Below are positions 27,245-34,644 of a stretch of DNA of 64,000 bases, piece by piece. Both the position numbers and the translations under genes were made by a program. The stretch covers positions 62,001 to 126,000 of the forward strand of contig DASYPQ010000011.1 in assembly GCA_036006425.1 (NCBI GenBank), given 5' to 3'. The DNA is from DASYPQ01 sp036006425. GTDB taxonomy: Bacteria; Planctomycetota; UBA1135; GCA-002686595. Under the pieces are notes generated by a model. That model had not been told where the DNA came from. It saw only the letters and a list, made by a program, of their open reading frames with translations, and did no database searches. Each line of letters opens with the position of its first letter. Position 1 is the first letter of the stretch.

Positions 27245-27762
27245 GCCCGCCGGTACTGCGGATGCGCCGTGAGGACCGCGTCGAGCGCGGGCTGCCCGCC
27301 GCGCGCGGCCGCGTCGGCGTGCGTCAACACGGCGTCGTCGAAGAACCTCGCGACCGCGCGTTCGAGCTCGTGATCGCGGTACGGGCGCAGCTGCGTGATC
27401 GAGTAGCTCTGCGACGGCTGCAGCTCGCCCTTATGGAAGCGCGCGAACGTCCACTCGTCGAGGAAACGGTTCCCGAGCACCGCGACGTACGCGCGCGCGC
27501 CGTCCGCCTCCTTCGACGCGAGGCCTTCGAGGTCCTTCTTTCCGAGCGAGAGGGCGCCGCTCTCGGTCGTCTTCACCTCGAGCGCGCGGCGCTTCCCCTT
27601 GACCGTCGCCTCGAGATCGATTCCCTGCGTGCTGCGGTCCGTCAGCGCCTCCGCCCCGGACTCGAGCAGCGCGATGGCGAGGAGCTTCTGCACGAGCTTC
27701 CCGTACTCCTTGCCGCTCGCGGCGGAGAGCTCCGTCAGTCGTTGGTGGACTTCGAGCTTCAT
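27241..27762 (-). CDS. Small PD-(D/E)XK nuclease-like protein
   Basis: A 173-residue protein that I do not place in a named family. Residues 44-66 read 'STQGIDLEATV...RRALEVKTTE', giving G-x-D49 and E62-V-K64, which fits the core of restriction-endonuclease-like (PD-(D/E)XK, Mrr or NO-VEIN type) domains; an upstream helix holds the Glu that often completes the site. The N-terminal ~40 residues are a predicted helix-turn-helix-size helical segment. It starts seven bases after the zinc-hook ATPase and would be a natural nuclease partner for it. Alternatively the fold may be catalytically inactive. Nuclease activity is an inference from a short motif. Confidence 0.6.
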   Translation of the reverse strand: MKLEVHQRLTELSAASGKEYGKLVQKLLAIALLESGAEALTDRSTQGIDLEATVKGKRRALEVKTTESGALSLGKKDLEGLASKEADGARAYVAVLGNRFLDEWTFARFHKGELQPSQSYSITQLRPYRDHELERAVARFFDDAVLTHADAAARGGQPALDAVLTAHPQYRRA

Positions 27763-27769
27763 CGCGTGC

Positions 27770-29965
27770 TCAACGCTCCTCCTGCGACGCGACGCGGATG
27801 TCCGCGCGCGCTCCGCTCCGCGTTTCCTGCCTTCCGAACCGGATCGCGCGGCGCGGCGTCGACACGTGACTGAGGATGCGCTCGGCGAACGGGCCGGGCG
27901 TCGTCGCGACGACGACGGGCGCCGACTTCGCCATGCGTTCGATCGCGCGCGCGAGGCCGGCCTTGTGCTCGTCGTCGAGGCTCTGGTCCGGATCGTCGAG
28001 GACGACGACGGAGAAGAGTCCGCTCCGCGCGCGCTCCTCCGCCTGCGCGAACAGCATCGCGAGCGAGATCGCATTGAGCGACGCCTGGTTCAGGATCGAG
28101 AGGGCGCGCTCGCCGTCCGCGTCCTCGACGTCGTACGAGAGACCCTTCGGCGTCCGCTTCACGCGGACGCGGACGTCGAGAGCGGAATCGCCGCCCGCGC
28201 CGTCGCCCGCCGCGGCGCCGGTGATCAACCGCACGTACTCGCCGAGCGATCGATTCACCTCGGCTTCGCGGGCGGCGGAGCGCTCTTCCTGCGTCTCGCG
28301 GGCCATCGCGGCCATCGCATCGAGGTCCGCCGCGAAGGCCGCGGCCGCGTCGACGGCTTCCTGGAACACCTTCCATTCGGCGGAGTTCGTGATGTCGGCC
28401 CGCTGCTGGGCGCGTTTCGCCGACGCACGCCACTTCGAGAGCTCACGCAGGCGCTCGACGTCCTTCCTGTGCTCCTCGAGCTCCGCGTCGAGGCCCGCGA
28501 CGGACGCTTCGAGGCCCGCGATCTCCGCCGCGAGCGCTTCGTCCTCGGCGCGAGCCGCCGCGGCGAGATCGGAGCCGGGCTCGATCCGGCCCGGCGACAC
28601 GATCGCCTCGATCGCCGCGCGACGTCCTTCGAAGGCCTTGCGCGCCTCCTTCTCCTCGACGACGAGCTTGGCGATGTCGCGGATCGACTTCTCGAGCACG
28701 TCGCGCCGCCCGCGCGCCCGGTCGCGCTCGGAGGAGAGTGCGGCGAGTCGCTCGCCCGTCCCCTTGCGCACGGTCGACTCGATCCGCGCGGCGAGCCCGG
28801 AGACGTGCGTGTCGCAGACCGGACACTGGTCCGAATCTGCGCCGGCGCGCAGGACTTCCGCGGCTTCGCGGAGGAGCGCGAGGTTCCGGTTCTCGAAGCG
28901 CAGGGCCGCTTCCGCCTCCGCGACCGCCTTCTCCGATTCGGCGAGGAGTGTCTTCTGTGTCGTGTGCTCGCCCTTCTCGCGCTGCTCCGCGTCGAGCTTC
29001 TCCTTCGTCCCCCGCCAGCGTTCCTCGGCGGGGAGCAGTTGATCGAGCTCGGCCGCGAGCTTCGCGCGCCGCTTCGTCGCGCTCTGGAGGCGCTCGGAGA
29101 GCTTCGCCTCCTTGCGGACGAGCGCGATCCAGCCGTCCGCCCATTTCTTGACCTCCGCTTCGTCGGCTTCGCCGTTCGAGGACGGGAGCGCCGTCTCGAG
29201 GCCGAGGCGTCCCGCCAGGGCGCGGGCGCGCTCGATCGCGGTGCGGCCGATCTCGACGGCGAGAGCGGGGGAGAGCCGCGCGCGCTCGAGACCGAGGGCT
29301 TCGAGTCGCCGCTCGCTCTCGTAGAGATCCTCGGAAGGCGCGCGCAGCCGGTAGAGGACGACCTTCTCGAGCTCGCCGAGCTCGTGGTCGATCTCGCCGA
29401 TCAACTTGCCCGGCTGCTGATCCTTGAGGCTGCGCGCGAGACGATCGTGTTCCTCCATCCCGAGGAGCGAGGACACGACGAGGGAGCGTTCGTCCGCGAC
29501 AGTGAGCCTGCAGCGCAGGATCTCCTGGTGCTGGCAGCACGCGCGGCGCCAGGTGTCCCAGTCGGGGAGCTTGCGCTCGCGCATCCACTGGGTCGCCTCG
29601 GTTCCGACGAGACGCCGACCGTCGGCGAGCTCGACCGCGAGCTCGTCGTCGTCGCGAGCGCCGGCGTCGTGCTTGCGCCGGCGGGAGATGCGCGCCTCGG
29701 CGTCCTCGAACGCGATGGTGAGACCGACTTCAACGCCCTCGTCGCCCGCGCCGCGTCGCTCGACCTCCCAGTCCGCGCGTTCGTCGATGCCGCTCGCCTT
29801 CTTCTCGATCTCCTTGCCGTAGAGACACCACTCGATCGCATTGACCGTGCTGCTCTTGCCGCGCCGGTTCTCGCCGACGAGCAGCGTGATCGGCCGATCG
29901 AGCCGGAGCTCGCCGTCCGCCCAGCCGCGGAAGTTGCGCAGCCCGAGGCGCACCAAGCGGATCAT
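27770..29965 (-). CDS. Zinc-hook SMC/Rad50-like AAA ATPase
   Basis: A 731-residue ABC-type ATPase of the RecF/SbcC/Rad50 (AAA_23) class. Walker A is 'LLVGENRRGKSST' (G31-x4-G36-K37-S38). Residues ~180-380 and ~390-560 are two long coiled-coil arms rich in E/R/A, joined by a zinc hook 'CPVC' at about 382-385. Toward the C-terminus 'LNQASLNAISLAMLFAQAE' takes the place of the signature motif and 'VVVLDDPDQSLDD' (~650-662) is Walker B plus D-loop. Arms are much shorter than in Rad50. Probably a DNA-end or DNA-bridging ATPase. Gene context (a small helical protein before it, a nuclease-like protein after it) suggests a repair or defence module. Confidence 0.85.
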   Translation of the reverse strand: MIRLVRLGLRNFRGWADGELRLDRPITLLVGENRRGKSSTVNAIEWCLYGKEIEKKASGIDERADWEVERRGAGDEGVEVGLTIAFEDAEARISRRRKHDAGARDDDELAVELADGRRLVGTEATQWMRERKLPDWDTWRRACCQHQEILRCRLTVADERSLVVSSLLGMEEHDRLARSLKDQQPGKLIGEIDHELGELEKVVLYRLRAPSEDLYESERRLEALGLERARLSPALAVEIGRTAIERARALAGRLGLETALPSSNGEADEAEVKKWADGWIALVRKEAKLSERLQSATKRRAKLAAELDQLLPAEERWRGTKEKLDAEQREKGEHTTQKTLLAESEKAVAEAEAALRFENRNLALLREAAEVLRAGADSDQCPVCDTHVSGLAARIESTVRKGTGERLAALSSERDRARGRRDVLEKSIRDIAKLVVEEKEARKAFEGRRAAIEAIVSPGRIEPGSDLAAAARAEDEALAAEIAGLEASVAGLDAELEEHRKDVERLRELSKWRASAKRAQQRADITNSAEWKVFQEAVDAAAAFAADLDAMAAMARETQEERSAAREAEVNRSLGEYVRLITGAAAGDGAGGDSALDVRVRVKRTPKGLSYDVEDADGERALSILNQASLNAISLAMLFAQAEERARSGLFSVVVLDDPDQSLDDEHKAGLARAIERMAKSAPVVVATTPGPFAERILSHVSTPRRAIRFGRQETRSGARADIRVASQEER

Positions 29966-30144
29966 CCCGCAGTCCCCTTGAGGCGGTTCGAAGCGTCGCG
30001 CACCGCACGGAGGAGCTCGTCCTGTTTCGCCTTCAGTTTCGCATCGACGTCCGCTTCGCCGAGGAGCCGGAGGATCTCCAGGCGTTCATCGACGCGGACC
30101 TTCCGTTCACGGAGTTTCTTCTCGAGATCGTCGAGGCTCGTCAT
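29962..30144 (-). CDS. Small helical protein coupled to the SMC-like ATPase
   Basis: A 60-residue protein predicted as two helices rich in Leu, Glu, Lys and Arg ('TSLDDLEKKLRERKVRVDE', then 'AKLKAKQDELLRAVRDA'), so likely a short coiled coil. The start at 30144 is preferred over an in-frame ATG at 30204, because the longer form adds a Pro-rich leader and a likely -10 (GATAAT at 30172-30177) lies between the two. Its stop overlaps the ATPase start (ATGA). It may be a cofactor or assembly subunit of the ATPase. No family is recognised. Confidence 0.65.
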   Translation of the reverse strand: MTSLDDLEKKLRERKVRVDERLEILRLLGEADVDAKLKAKQDELLRAVRDASNRLKGTAG

Positions 30145-30171
30145 GGGAGGGTCGCTCGGCGGAGGCCGTTC

Positions 30172-30177
30172 ATTATC
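30172..30177 (-). promoter_or_regulatory. Probable -10 element of the ATPase/nuclease-like operon
   Basis: The minus strand reads GATAAT (five of six matches to TATAAT). Transcription starting near 30165 would give a short leader to the ATG at 30144. A weak TGCACT occupies the -35 position with 17 bases between. It supports the shorter start of the small helical protein. Confidence 0.4.
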
Positions 30178-30212
30178 CACAACCGGGACGCGCGAGTGCA
30201 TCATGAGCTGCC

Positions 30213-31382
30213 GTGCCCCACGAAACCGCGCTGATCTCGACGATCGCCGTCTGCCTCGCGCTCGCCTTCGTCGGCGGGCTGCTCGCGTTCCGCGTGGGGC
30301 TTCCGCCGCTCGTCGGGTACCTCGTCGCCGGGATCGTGGCCGGGCCGTTCACGCCGGGGTTCACCGCGGACACGAAGGTCGCTCCGGAGCTCGCGGAGAT
30401 CGGCGACATCCTCCTCATGTTCGGCGTCGGCATGCACTTCTCCGTCCGCGACCTGCTCGCCGTGCGACGGGTCGCGATCCCCGGAGCCATCGTCCAGATC
30501 GTGGTCGCGACCGCGCTCGGACTCGGCCTCGCGAACCTCTGGGGCTGGAGCCTTGTGGGCGGCCTTGTGTTCGGCCTCGCGCTCTCCGTCGCGAGCACCG
30601 TCGTCCTCATGCGCGCGCTCGAGACGCGCGGAGGACCCGGGACGCCGGAGGGGCGCATCGCCGTCGGATGGTTGATCGTCGAGGACCTCCTGATGGTGCT
30701 CGTCCTCGTCCTCCTTCCCGGGCTCGCGAACTCCTCGTCCGACGTCCTCGCGACGGTCGGACTGACCCTGGGGAAGCTCGCGCTCTTCCTCGCGGCGATG
30801 TTCGTCATCGGCGCGCGGTTCTTCCCCTGGGTGCTCCAGCACGTCAGTCGCACGGGATCGCGCGAGCTCTTCACGCTCGGCGTCATCGCGCTCTCCCTCG
30901 GCGTCGCCTACTTCTCGGCGCACTTCTTCGGCGTCTCGTTCGCGCTCGGGGCGTTCTGCGCCGGCGTCCTCGTCAACGGATCGCACCTCTCCGAGCGCGC
31001 GGCGGCCGACCTGAAGCCGATCGAGGACGCGTTCGCGGCGCTGTTCTTCGTCGCCGTGGGGATGCTGTTCGATCCCACGATCCTCGTCAGGGAGCCGCTG
31101 CGCGTCCTCGCCGTGCTCGGCGTGATCATCGTGGGAAAGTCGCTCGCCGGGCTCGTGATCGTGCTGCTCCTCAGGCAACCGATGCGGACCGCGCTCACGG
31201 TCTCCGCCGCGCTCGCGCAGATCGGCGAGTTCTCCTTCATCCTCGTGGGCCTCGGCGTGTCGCTCGAGCTCCTCCCCGAGGAGGGTCAGAACCTCGTGCT
31301 CGCGGGGGCGCTGCTCTCGATCACGCTGAACCAGGTCGTGTTCGGCGTCATGGGGCGGTTTGCGGAGCGGCGCGCCGCGTGA
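30213..31382 (+). CDS. YbaL/Kef-type cation:proton antiporter, membrane domain only
   Basis: A 389-residue CPA2 antiporter with 12-13 predicted helices. It follows E. coli YbaL closely: 'PPLVGYLVAGIVAGPFTPGF', 'ILLMFGVGMHFSVRDL', 'IAVGWLIVEDLLMVL' and 'AQIGEFSFILVGLGVSLELL'. YbaL and KefB/C have a C-terminal TrkA-N nucleotide-binding domain of about 150 residues, which is missing: the protein ends just after the last helix at 'VMGRFAERRAA'. Likely moves K+ or Na+ against H+. The GTG start is eight bases from the boundary of the divergent gene's longest frame. The last 35 bases overlap the convergent decarboxylase gene. Confidence 0.88.
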   Translation: MPHETALISTIAVCLALAFVGGLLAFRVGLPPLVGYLVAGIVAGPFTPGFTADTKVAPELAEIGDILLMFGVGMHFSVRDLLAVRRVAIPGAIVQIVVATALGLGLANLWGWSLVGGLVFGLALSVASTVVLMRALETRGGPGTPEGRIAVGWLIVEDLLMVLVLVLLPGLANSSSDVLATVGLTLGKLALFLAAMFVIGARFFPWVLQHVSRTGSRELFTLGVIALSLGVAYFSAHFFGVSFALGAFCAGVLVNGSHLSERAAADLKPIEDAFAALFFVAVGMLFDPTILVREPLRVLAVLGVIIVGKSLAGLVIVLLLRQPMRTALTVSAALAQIGEFSFILVGLGVSLELLPEEGQNLVLAGALLSITLNQVVFGVMGRFAERRAA

Positions 31383-32790
31383 CGCGCTCGCACTCGCGCC
31401 GCAGCGTCGCGAACAGATCGTCGATGTAAGCGATCTTCGTCCGGAAGTTGACCGGGCAGATGCGGAACCAGCTCTTCCCCTTGAGCTCCGTCGTCGAGAA
31501 CCAGAACTTGCCCTGCTTCTCGATCTCGCGGACGACCTCGCGGTGGATGCGCGCCGCGTCCGCCTCGGAGAGCCCTTCAGCCGCGTAGCGGACGCACACG
31601 GCCGACATCCGGGGCTTCACCGCCGACACGAAATCGCGGCTCTTCGAGCACAGCTCGTGGAGGTGCTCGGCGAGATCGACGTTCGCGTCGATCCAGCGCC
31701 CGAGCTCCTTCGTCCCGTAGCGCTTGAACGACAGCCACACCTTCAGGCTCCGGAACCGCCGCGACTGCTCGAAACCGTGCACGTAGTAGGCGTAGCGCTC
31801 GCCGCCCTCGTCCATCTCGTCGACGAGGTACGCGGGCTGCATCCCGAACGACGCCGTGAGTCTCCGCGCGTCCTTCACGAGGATCGCTCCCGCGTCGAGC
31901 GGCGCGTAGAACCACTTGTGCGGATCGATCGTGACCGAATCGGCGAGCTCGAGCCCCGCGAGGACGCCAGGCCTGCGCGCAGAAATGAGCATCCCGCCGC
32001 CGTAGGCCGCGTCGACGTGGACCCACATCCGCTCGCGATCCGCGATCTTGCGCAGCGCGCGGAGGTCGTCGACCGCTCCGGTGTTCGTGGCGCCGCCGAT
32101 AGCGACGATGCACATCGGGCGGACTCCTTGCGCCTTGTCCTTCGCGATCGCGGCTTCCAGCGCGTCGAGGCGCACCTGGAACCGCTCGTCGGTCGGCAGC
32201 GCGCGCAGCGCGTCGCGGCCGAGCCCGACCGCGTCGACCGCCTTGTCGACCGACACGTGCCGCTCCTCCGACGTGTAGACGGCCCAGCGCTCGCGGATGC
32301 CCTCGTGCTGCGCGCGGTCGCCGGAGACGGAGTCGCGCGCGAGCTTCAAGCCGATGAAGTTCGCCATCATCCCGCCGCTCGTCAGGTTCCCGCCGGCGCG
32401 CGCGCCGTAGCCGACGAGGTCCGTCAACCAGCGCACCGTGCGCCGTTCCATCGCGACCGCGGAGGGCCCGATCGTCCACGCGCCGAGGTTCTGGTTCAGC
32501 GCCGAGGCCAGGAGATCGCCGAGAATCCCGATCGGGGTCGGCGTCGGCGTGATCAGCCCGAAGTAGCCCGGATGGCTGACGTGCGTGCAGTAGGGGAGGA
32601 GCTTCAGGTCGAGCTCGCGGAAGATCTCGCCCGAGGACGAGGGCTCCGCGGGCAGCGGCTCGTCGAACAGCGCGTCGAGCCGCGCGGGGGTCACGTCGGG
32701 GAAGAGAGCCTTTCCTTCGACGTCCTCGAGGTAGCTCCCGATGCGCTCGATGAGCGCATGACCTGATTCCCGGAATTCTCGTGCGTCCAT
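31348..32790 (-). CDS. Group II pyridoxal-phosphate-dependent decarboxylase
   Basis: A 480-residue fold-type I PLP enzyme of the aromatic-L-amino-acid/glutamate decarboxylase family. The PLP lysine is in 'TIDPHKWFYAPLDAGA' (~292), the Asp that pairs with the ring nitrogen is in 'VHVDAAYGGG', and 'NLTSGGMMANFIGL' binds phosphate. The N-terminal 'CTHVSHPGYFGLITPTPTP' matches the substrate-loop region of DDC-type enzymes. Substrate is probably an aromatic or acidic amino acid, undecided. The ATG at 32790 follows GAGGA by seven bases and is preferred to a longer frame. The 3' end overlaps the antiporter gene by 35 bases. Confidence 0.88.
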   Translation of the reverse strand: MDAREFRESGHALIERIGSYLEDVEGKALFPDVTPARLDALFDEPLPAEPSSSGEIFRELDLKLLPYCTHVSHPGYFGLITPTPTPIGILGDLLASALNQNLGAWTIGPSAVAMERRTVRWLTDLVGYGARAGGNLTSGGMMANFIGLKLARDSVSGDRAQHEGIRERWAVYTSEERHVSVDKAVDAVGLGRDALRALPTDERFQVRLDALEAAIAKDKAQGVRPMCIVAIGGATNTGAVDDLRALRKIADRERMWVHVDAAYGGGMLISARRPGVLAGLELADSVTIDPHKWFYAPLDAGAILVKDARRLTASFGMQPAYLVDEMDEGGERYAYYVHGFEQSRRFRSLKVWLSFKRYGTKELGRWIDANVDLAEHLHELCSKSRDFVSAVKPRMSAVCVRYAAEGLSEADAARIHREVVREIEKQGKFWFSTTELKGKSWFRICPVNFRTKIAYIDDLFATLRRECERVTRRAAPQTAP

Positions 32791-33120
32791 CGTCGTGTCC
32801 TCAGTTCGCGGCGCGCAACGGTCGAAAAGCAACACTAGGCTCGCAATCGCGCGCCTCGTCGGCTACCATGGCGACTTCGACGCGTCCCCGGGACATCACC
32901 GGGGATGCTCCGCTCCTGCCCGCAAGGCTCCGCAAGAAGGCCTGGTCAATGAACCGAGCCACCGGAGGTCCGGGCATGGATTCCTTCCAAGGGCGGATCG
33001 CCAAGGAAGTCGAGCGCCGAGCCGGGACGTCGAGTCCCGAGTCCGTCGATTCCTAACCCATTCACGTGCGACCGCACGCCGCGGCGCTTCCATGCGCCGC
33101 ATCCCTGTCCGAACATCCGA
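32791..33120 (+). other. 330-base leader/intergenic region upstream of the RhlE-type helicase
   Basis: No long gene is convincing here. It contains two compact hairpins, 32885-32905 (TCCCCGG/CCGGGGA, seven-base loop) and 33023-33039 (CGGGAC/GTCCCG, five-base loop), and a 26-codon open frame with a good ribosome-binding site (32976-33056). Candidate promoters for the divergent decarboxylase and the helicase must both lie here, but no strong -35/-10 pair stands out. Long structured leaders are known for some bacterial DEAD-box helicase and cold-shock genes; whether this is one is inference. Confidence 0.5.
32976..33056 (+). CDS. Possible leader peptide (26 codons) upstream of the DEAD-box helicase
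   Basis: The ATG at 32976 is preceded by GGAGG seven bases away, one of the better ribosome-binding sites in the window. It encodes 26 residues beginning MDSFQGRIAKEVERRAG and ends in TAA, rare in this GC-rich sequence, 64 bases before the helicase start. The second hairpin (33023-33039) lies inside it, so its translation would melt that hairpin. It may be a regulatory upstream frame or chance. Confidence 0.35.
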   Translation: MDSFQGRIAKEVERRAGTSSPESVDS

Positions 33121-34593
33121 ATGAACTCATTTTCCGAACTCGGTCTCGTCGAGCCGCTCCAGAAGGCGCTGCGCGAAGAGAAGTACACGCAACCGACGCC
33201 GATCCAGGCGCAATCCATTCCCCACCTCCTCGAAGGCCGCGACCTGCTCGGTTGCGCGCGCACGGGGACCGGCAAGACGGCCGCATTCGTCCTTCCTATC
33301 CTGCAACGTCTCTCGGCGGCCCCGCGGCGCGCCGCCGGCGGTCATCACGCGGCTGCGCGCGGTCCCCGCGCGCTCGTCCTCGTCCCGACGCGCGAGCTCG
33401 CCGCCCAGGTCGGCGAGAGCTGCGCGACCTACGGTCGGCACATGCCGCACGCGACCGCCGTCGTCTACGGCGGCGTCGGCCAAGGCCCGCAGGTGCGGGC
33501 GCTCACGCGCGGCGTCGAGATCCTCGTCGCGACGCCCGGCCGCCTCCTCGACCTCATGAACCAGGGCCACGCTCGGCTCGATCGCCTCGAAATCCTCGTC
33601 CTCGACGAGGCGGACCAGATGCTCGACCTCGGCTTCCTGCCCGACGTGCGGAGGATCCTGCGAGCGGTTCCGGAGCAGCGCCAGACGCTTCTCTTCTCCG
33701 CGACGATGCCTCCCGCGATCGCGACGCTCGCCGACGGCATCCTCACGAAGCCGATCAAGGTCGTCGTGACGCCCGCGGCGTCGACGGTCGACGAAGTCGA
33801 GCAACGCGTCCATTTCGTCGATCGCTCGGGCAAGGCGGACCTGCTGACGCGCGTCCTCTCCGAGCCCGAAGTCGAGCGCGCGCTCGTCTTCACGCGCACG
33901 AAGCGCGGCGCGGACCGCGTCGCCCGAAGGCTCGTCACGGACGGCATCCGGGCCGAAGCGATCCACGGCAACAAGTCCCAGGGACAGCGCGAACGGACGC
34001 TCCTCGGCTTCCGGCGCGGAAAGACGCGCGTGCTCGTCGCCACGGACATCGCGGCGCGCGGGATCGACGTCGACGGGATCACGCACGTGATCAACTTCGA
34101 GCTGCCGAACGTGCCCGAGAGCTACGTCCACCGCATCGGGCGCACCGCTCGCGCGGGCGCGACCGGCATCGCGATCTCGCTGTGCGACGGCGAGGAGCGC
34201 GCGTTCCTGCGCGACATCGAGCGGCTGATCAAGAAGAAGCTGCCCGTGGTCGGCGGCAGCGAGCACGAGACGCACCCGCGCGCTCGCGAGCACGCGTCGA
34301 ACGGACATCGCCCCGCGGGTCATCGCCCGGCGGGTGATCGCGCAGCCGGTCATCGCCCCGGCGGACACCGCTCGAGCTCCGGCCCGAGGAAGTTCGACGG
34401 CCCGCGGCGCCACGGCGCGCCTTCGCACTCCCGCTCTCACGCTCCCTCGCACGCGCCCTCGCACGCGCATCGCGCGGCGCCCTCCCACCATCGCGCGGCG
34501 CCCGTGCACCATCGCCCGGCTCCGGCTCACCGTCCGGCGGCGCCGAGCCACGGCGGCGGCCGCAACGGCGGTTCGTTCGGCGACGGCGTCTGA
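33121..34593 (+). CDS. rhlE: DEAD-box RNA helicase, RhlE type, with His-rich tail
   Basis: A 490-residue ATP-dependent RNA helicase. Motifs in order: Q-motif 'PTPIQAQSIP'; I, 'ARTGTGKT' (K52); Ia, 'PTRELAAQV'; II, DEAD at 162-165; III, SAT at 193-195; VI, 'HRIGRTARAG' from 337. Together with 'VATDIAARGIDVDGITHVIN' these identify RhlE-like helicases, which act in ribosome assembly and RNA turnover, often in the cold. Residues ~381-490 are low complexity: about 19 His in ~110 residues, with 'HRPAG' and 'HAPSHAPSHA' repeats, where most homologues have Lys/Arg/Gly-rich tails. The tail may bind RNA or metal. Confidence 0.92.
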   Translation: MNSFSELGLVEPLQKALREEKYTQPTPIQAQSIPHLLEGRDLLGCARTGTGKTAAFVLPILQRLSAAPRRAAGGHHAAARGPRALVLVPTRELAAQVGESCATYGRHMPHATAVVYGGVGQGPQVRALTRGVEILVATPGRLLDLMNQGHARLDRLEILVLDEADQMLDLGFLPDVRRILRAVPEQRQTLLFSATMPPAIATLADGILTKPIKVVVTPAASTVDEVEQRVHFVDRSGKADLLTRVLSEPEVERALVFTRTKRGADRVARRLVTDGIRAEAIHGNKSQGQRERTLLGFRRGKTRVLVATDIAARGIDVDGITHVINFELPNVPESYVHRIGRTARAGATGIAISLCDGEERAFLRDIERLIKKKLPVVGGSEHETHPRAREHASNGHRPAGHRPAGDRAAGHRPGGHRSSSGPRKFDGPRRHGAPSHSRSHAPSHAPSHAHRAAPSHHRAAPVHHRPAPAHRPAAPSHGGGRNGGSFGDGV

Positions 34594-34612
34594 GGTCGCT
34601 CGCGACGGATGC

Positions 34613-34618
34613 TAGGAT
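34613..34618 (+). promoter_or_regulatory. Probable -10 (TAGGAT) of the dioxygenase gene
   Basis: TAGGAT matches the recurrent -10-like hexamer of this window. It lies four bases into a longer in-frame ATG (34609), so transcription from it would begin after that ATG and only allow the start at 34645. No good -35 is visible. Confidence 0.35.
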
Positions 34619-34644
34619 CGCCACGAGAGGATGGCGCTCCGCAG

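Noticed and set aside
30145..30204. A longer N-terminus for the small helical protein
   Set aside because: The extra 20 residues are Pro-rich with no helix, and a GATAAT -10-like element lies inside.
27241..30204. Calling the ATPase cassette a named defence system (Lamassu or SbcCD)
   Set aside because: There is no Mre11-type nuclease, the nuclease-like protein rests on a short motif, and no other defence gene is nearby; only a resemblance is claimed.
32781..33056. A 91-codon plus-strand frame covering the helicase leader
   Set aside because: It starts inside the decarboxylase gene, has no ribosome site and no recognisable protein features; the shorter frame at 32976 with GGAGG is more plausible.
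34609..34644. An upstream ATG for the dioxygenase
   Set aside because: It falls at a likely -10 and adds 12 residues not found in the family; the start at 34645 gives the normal length.
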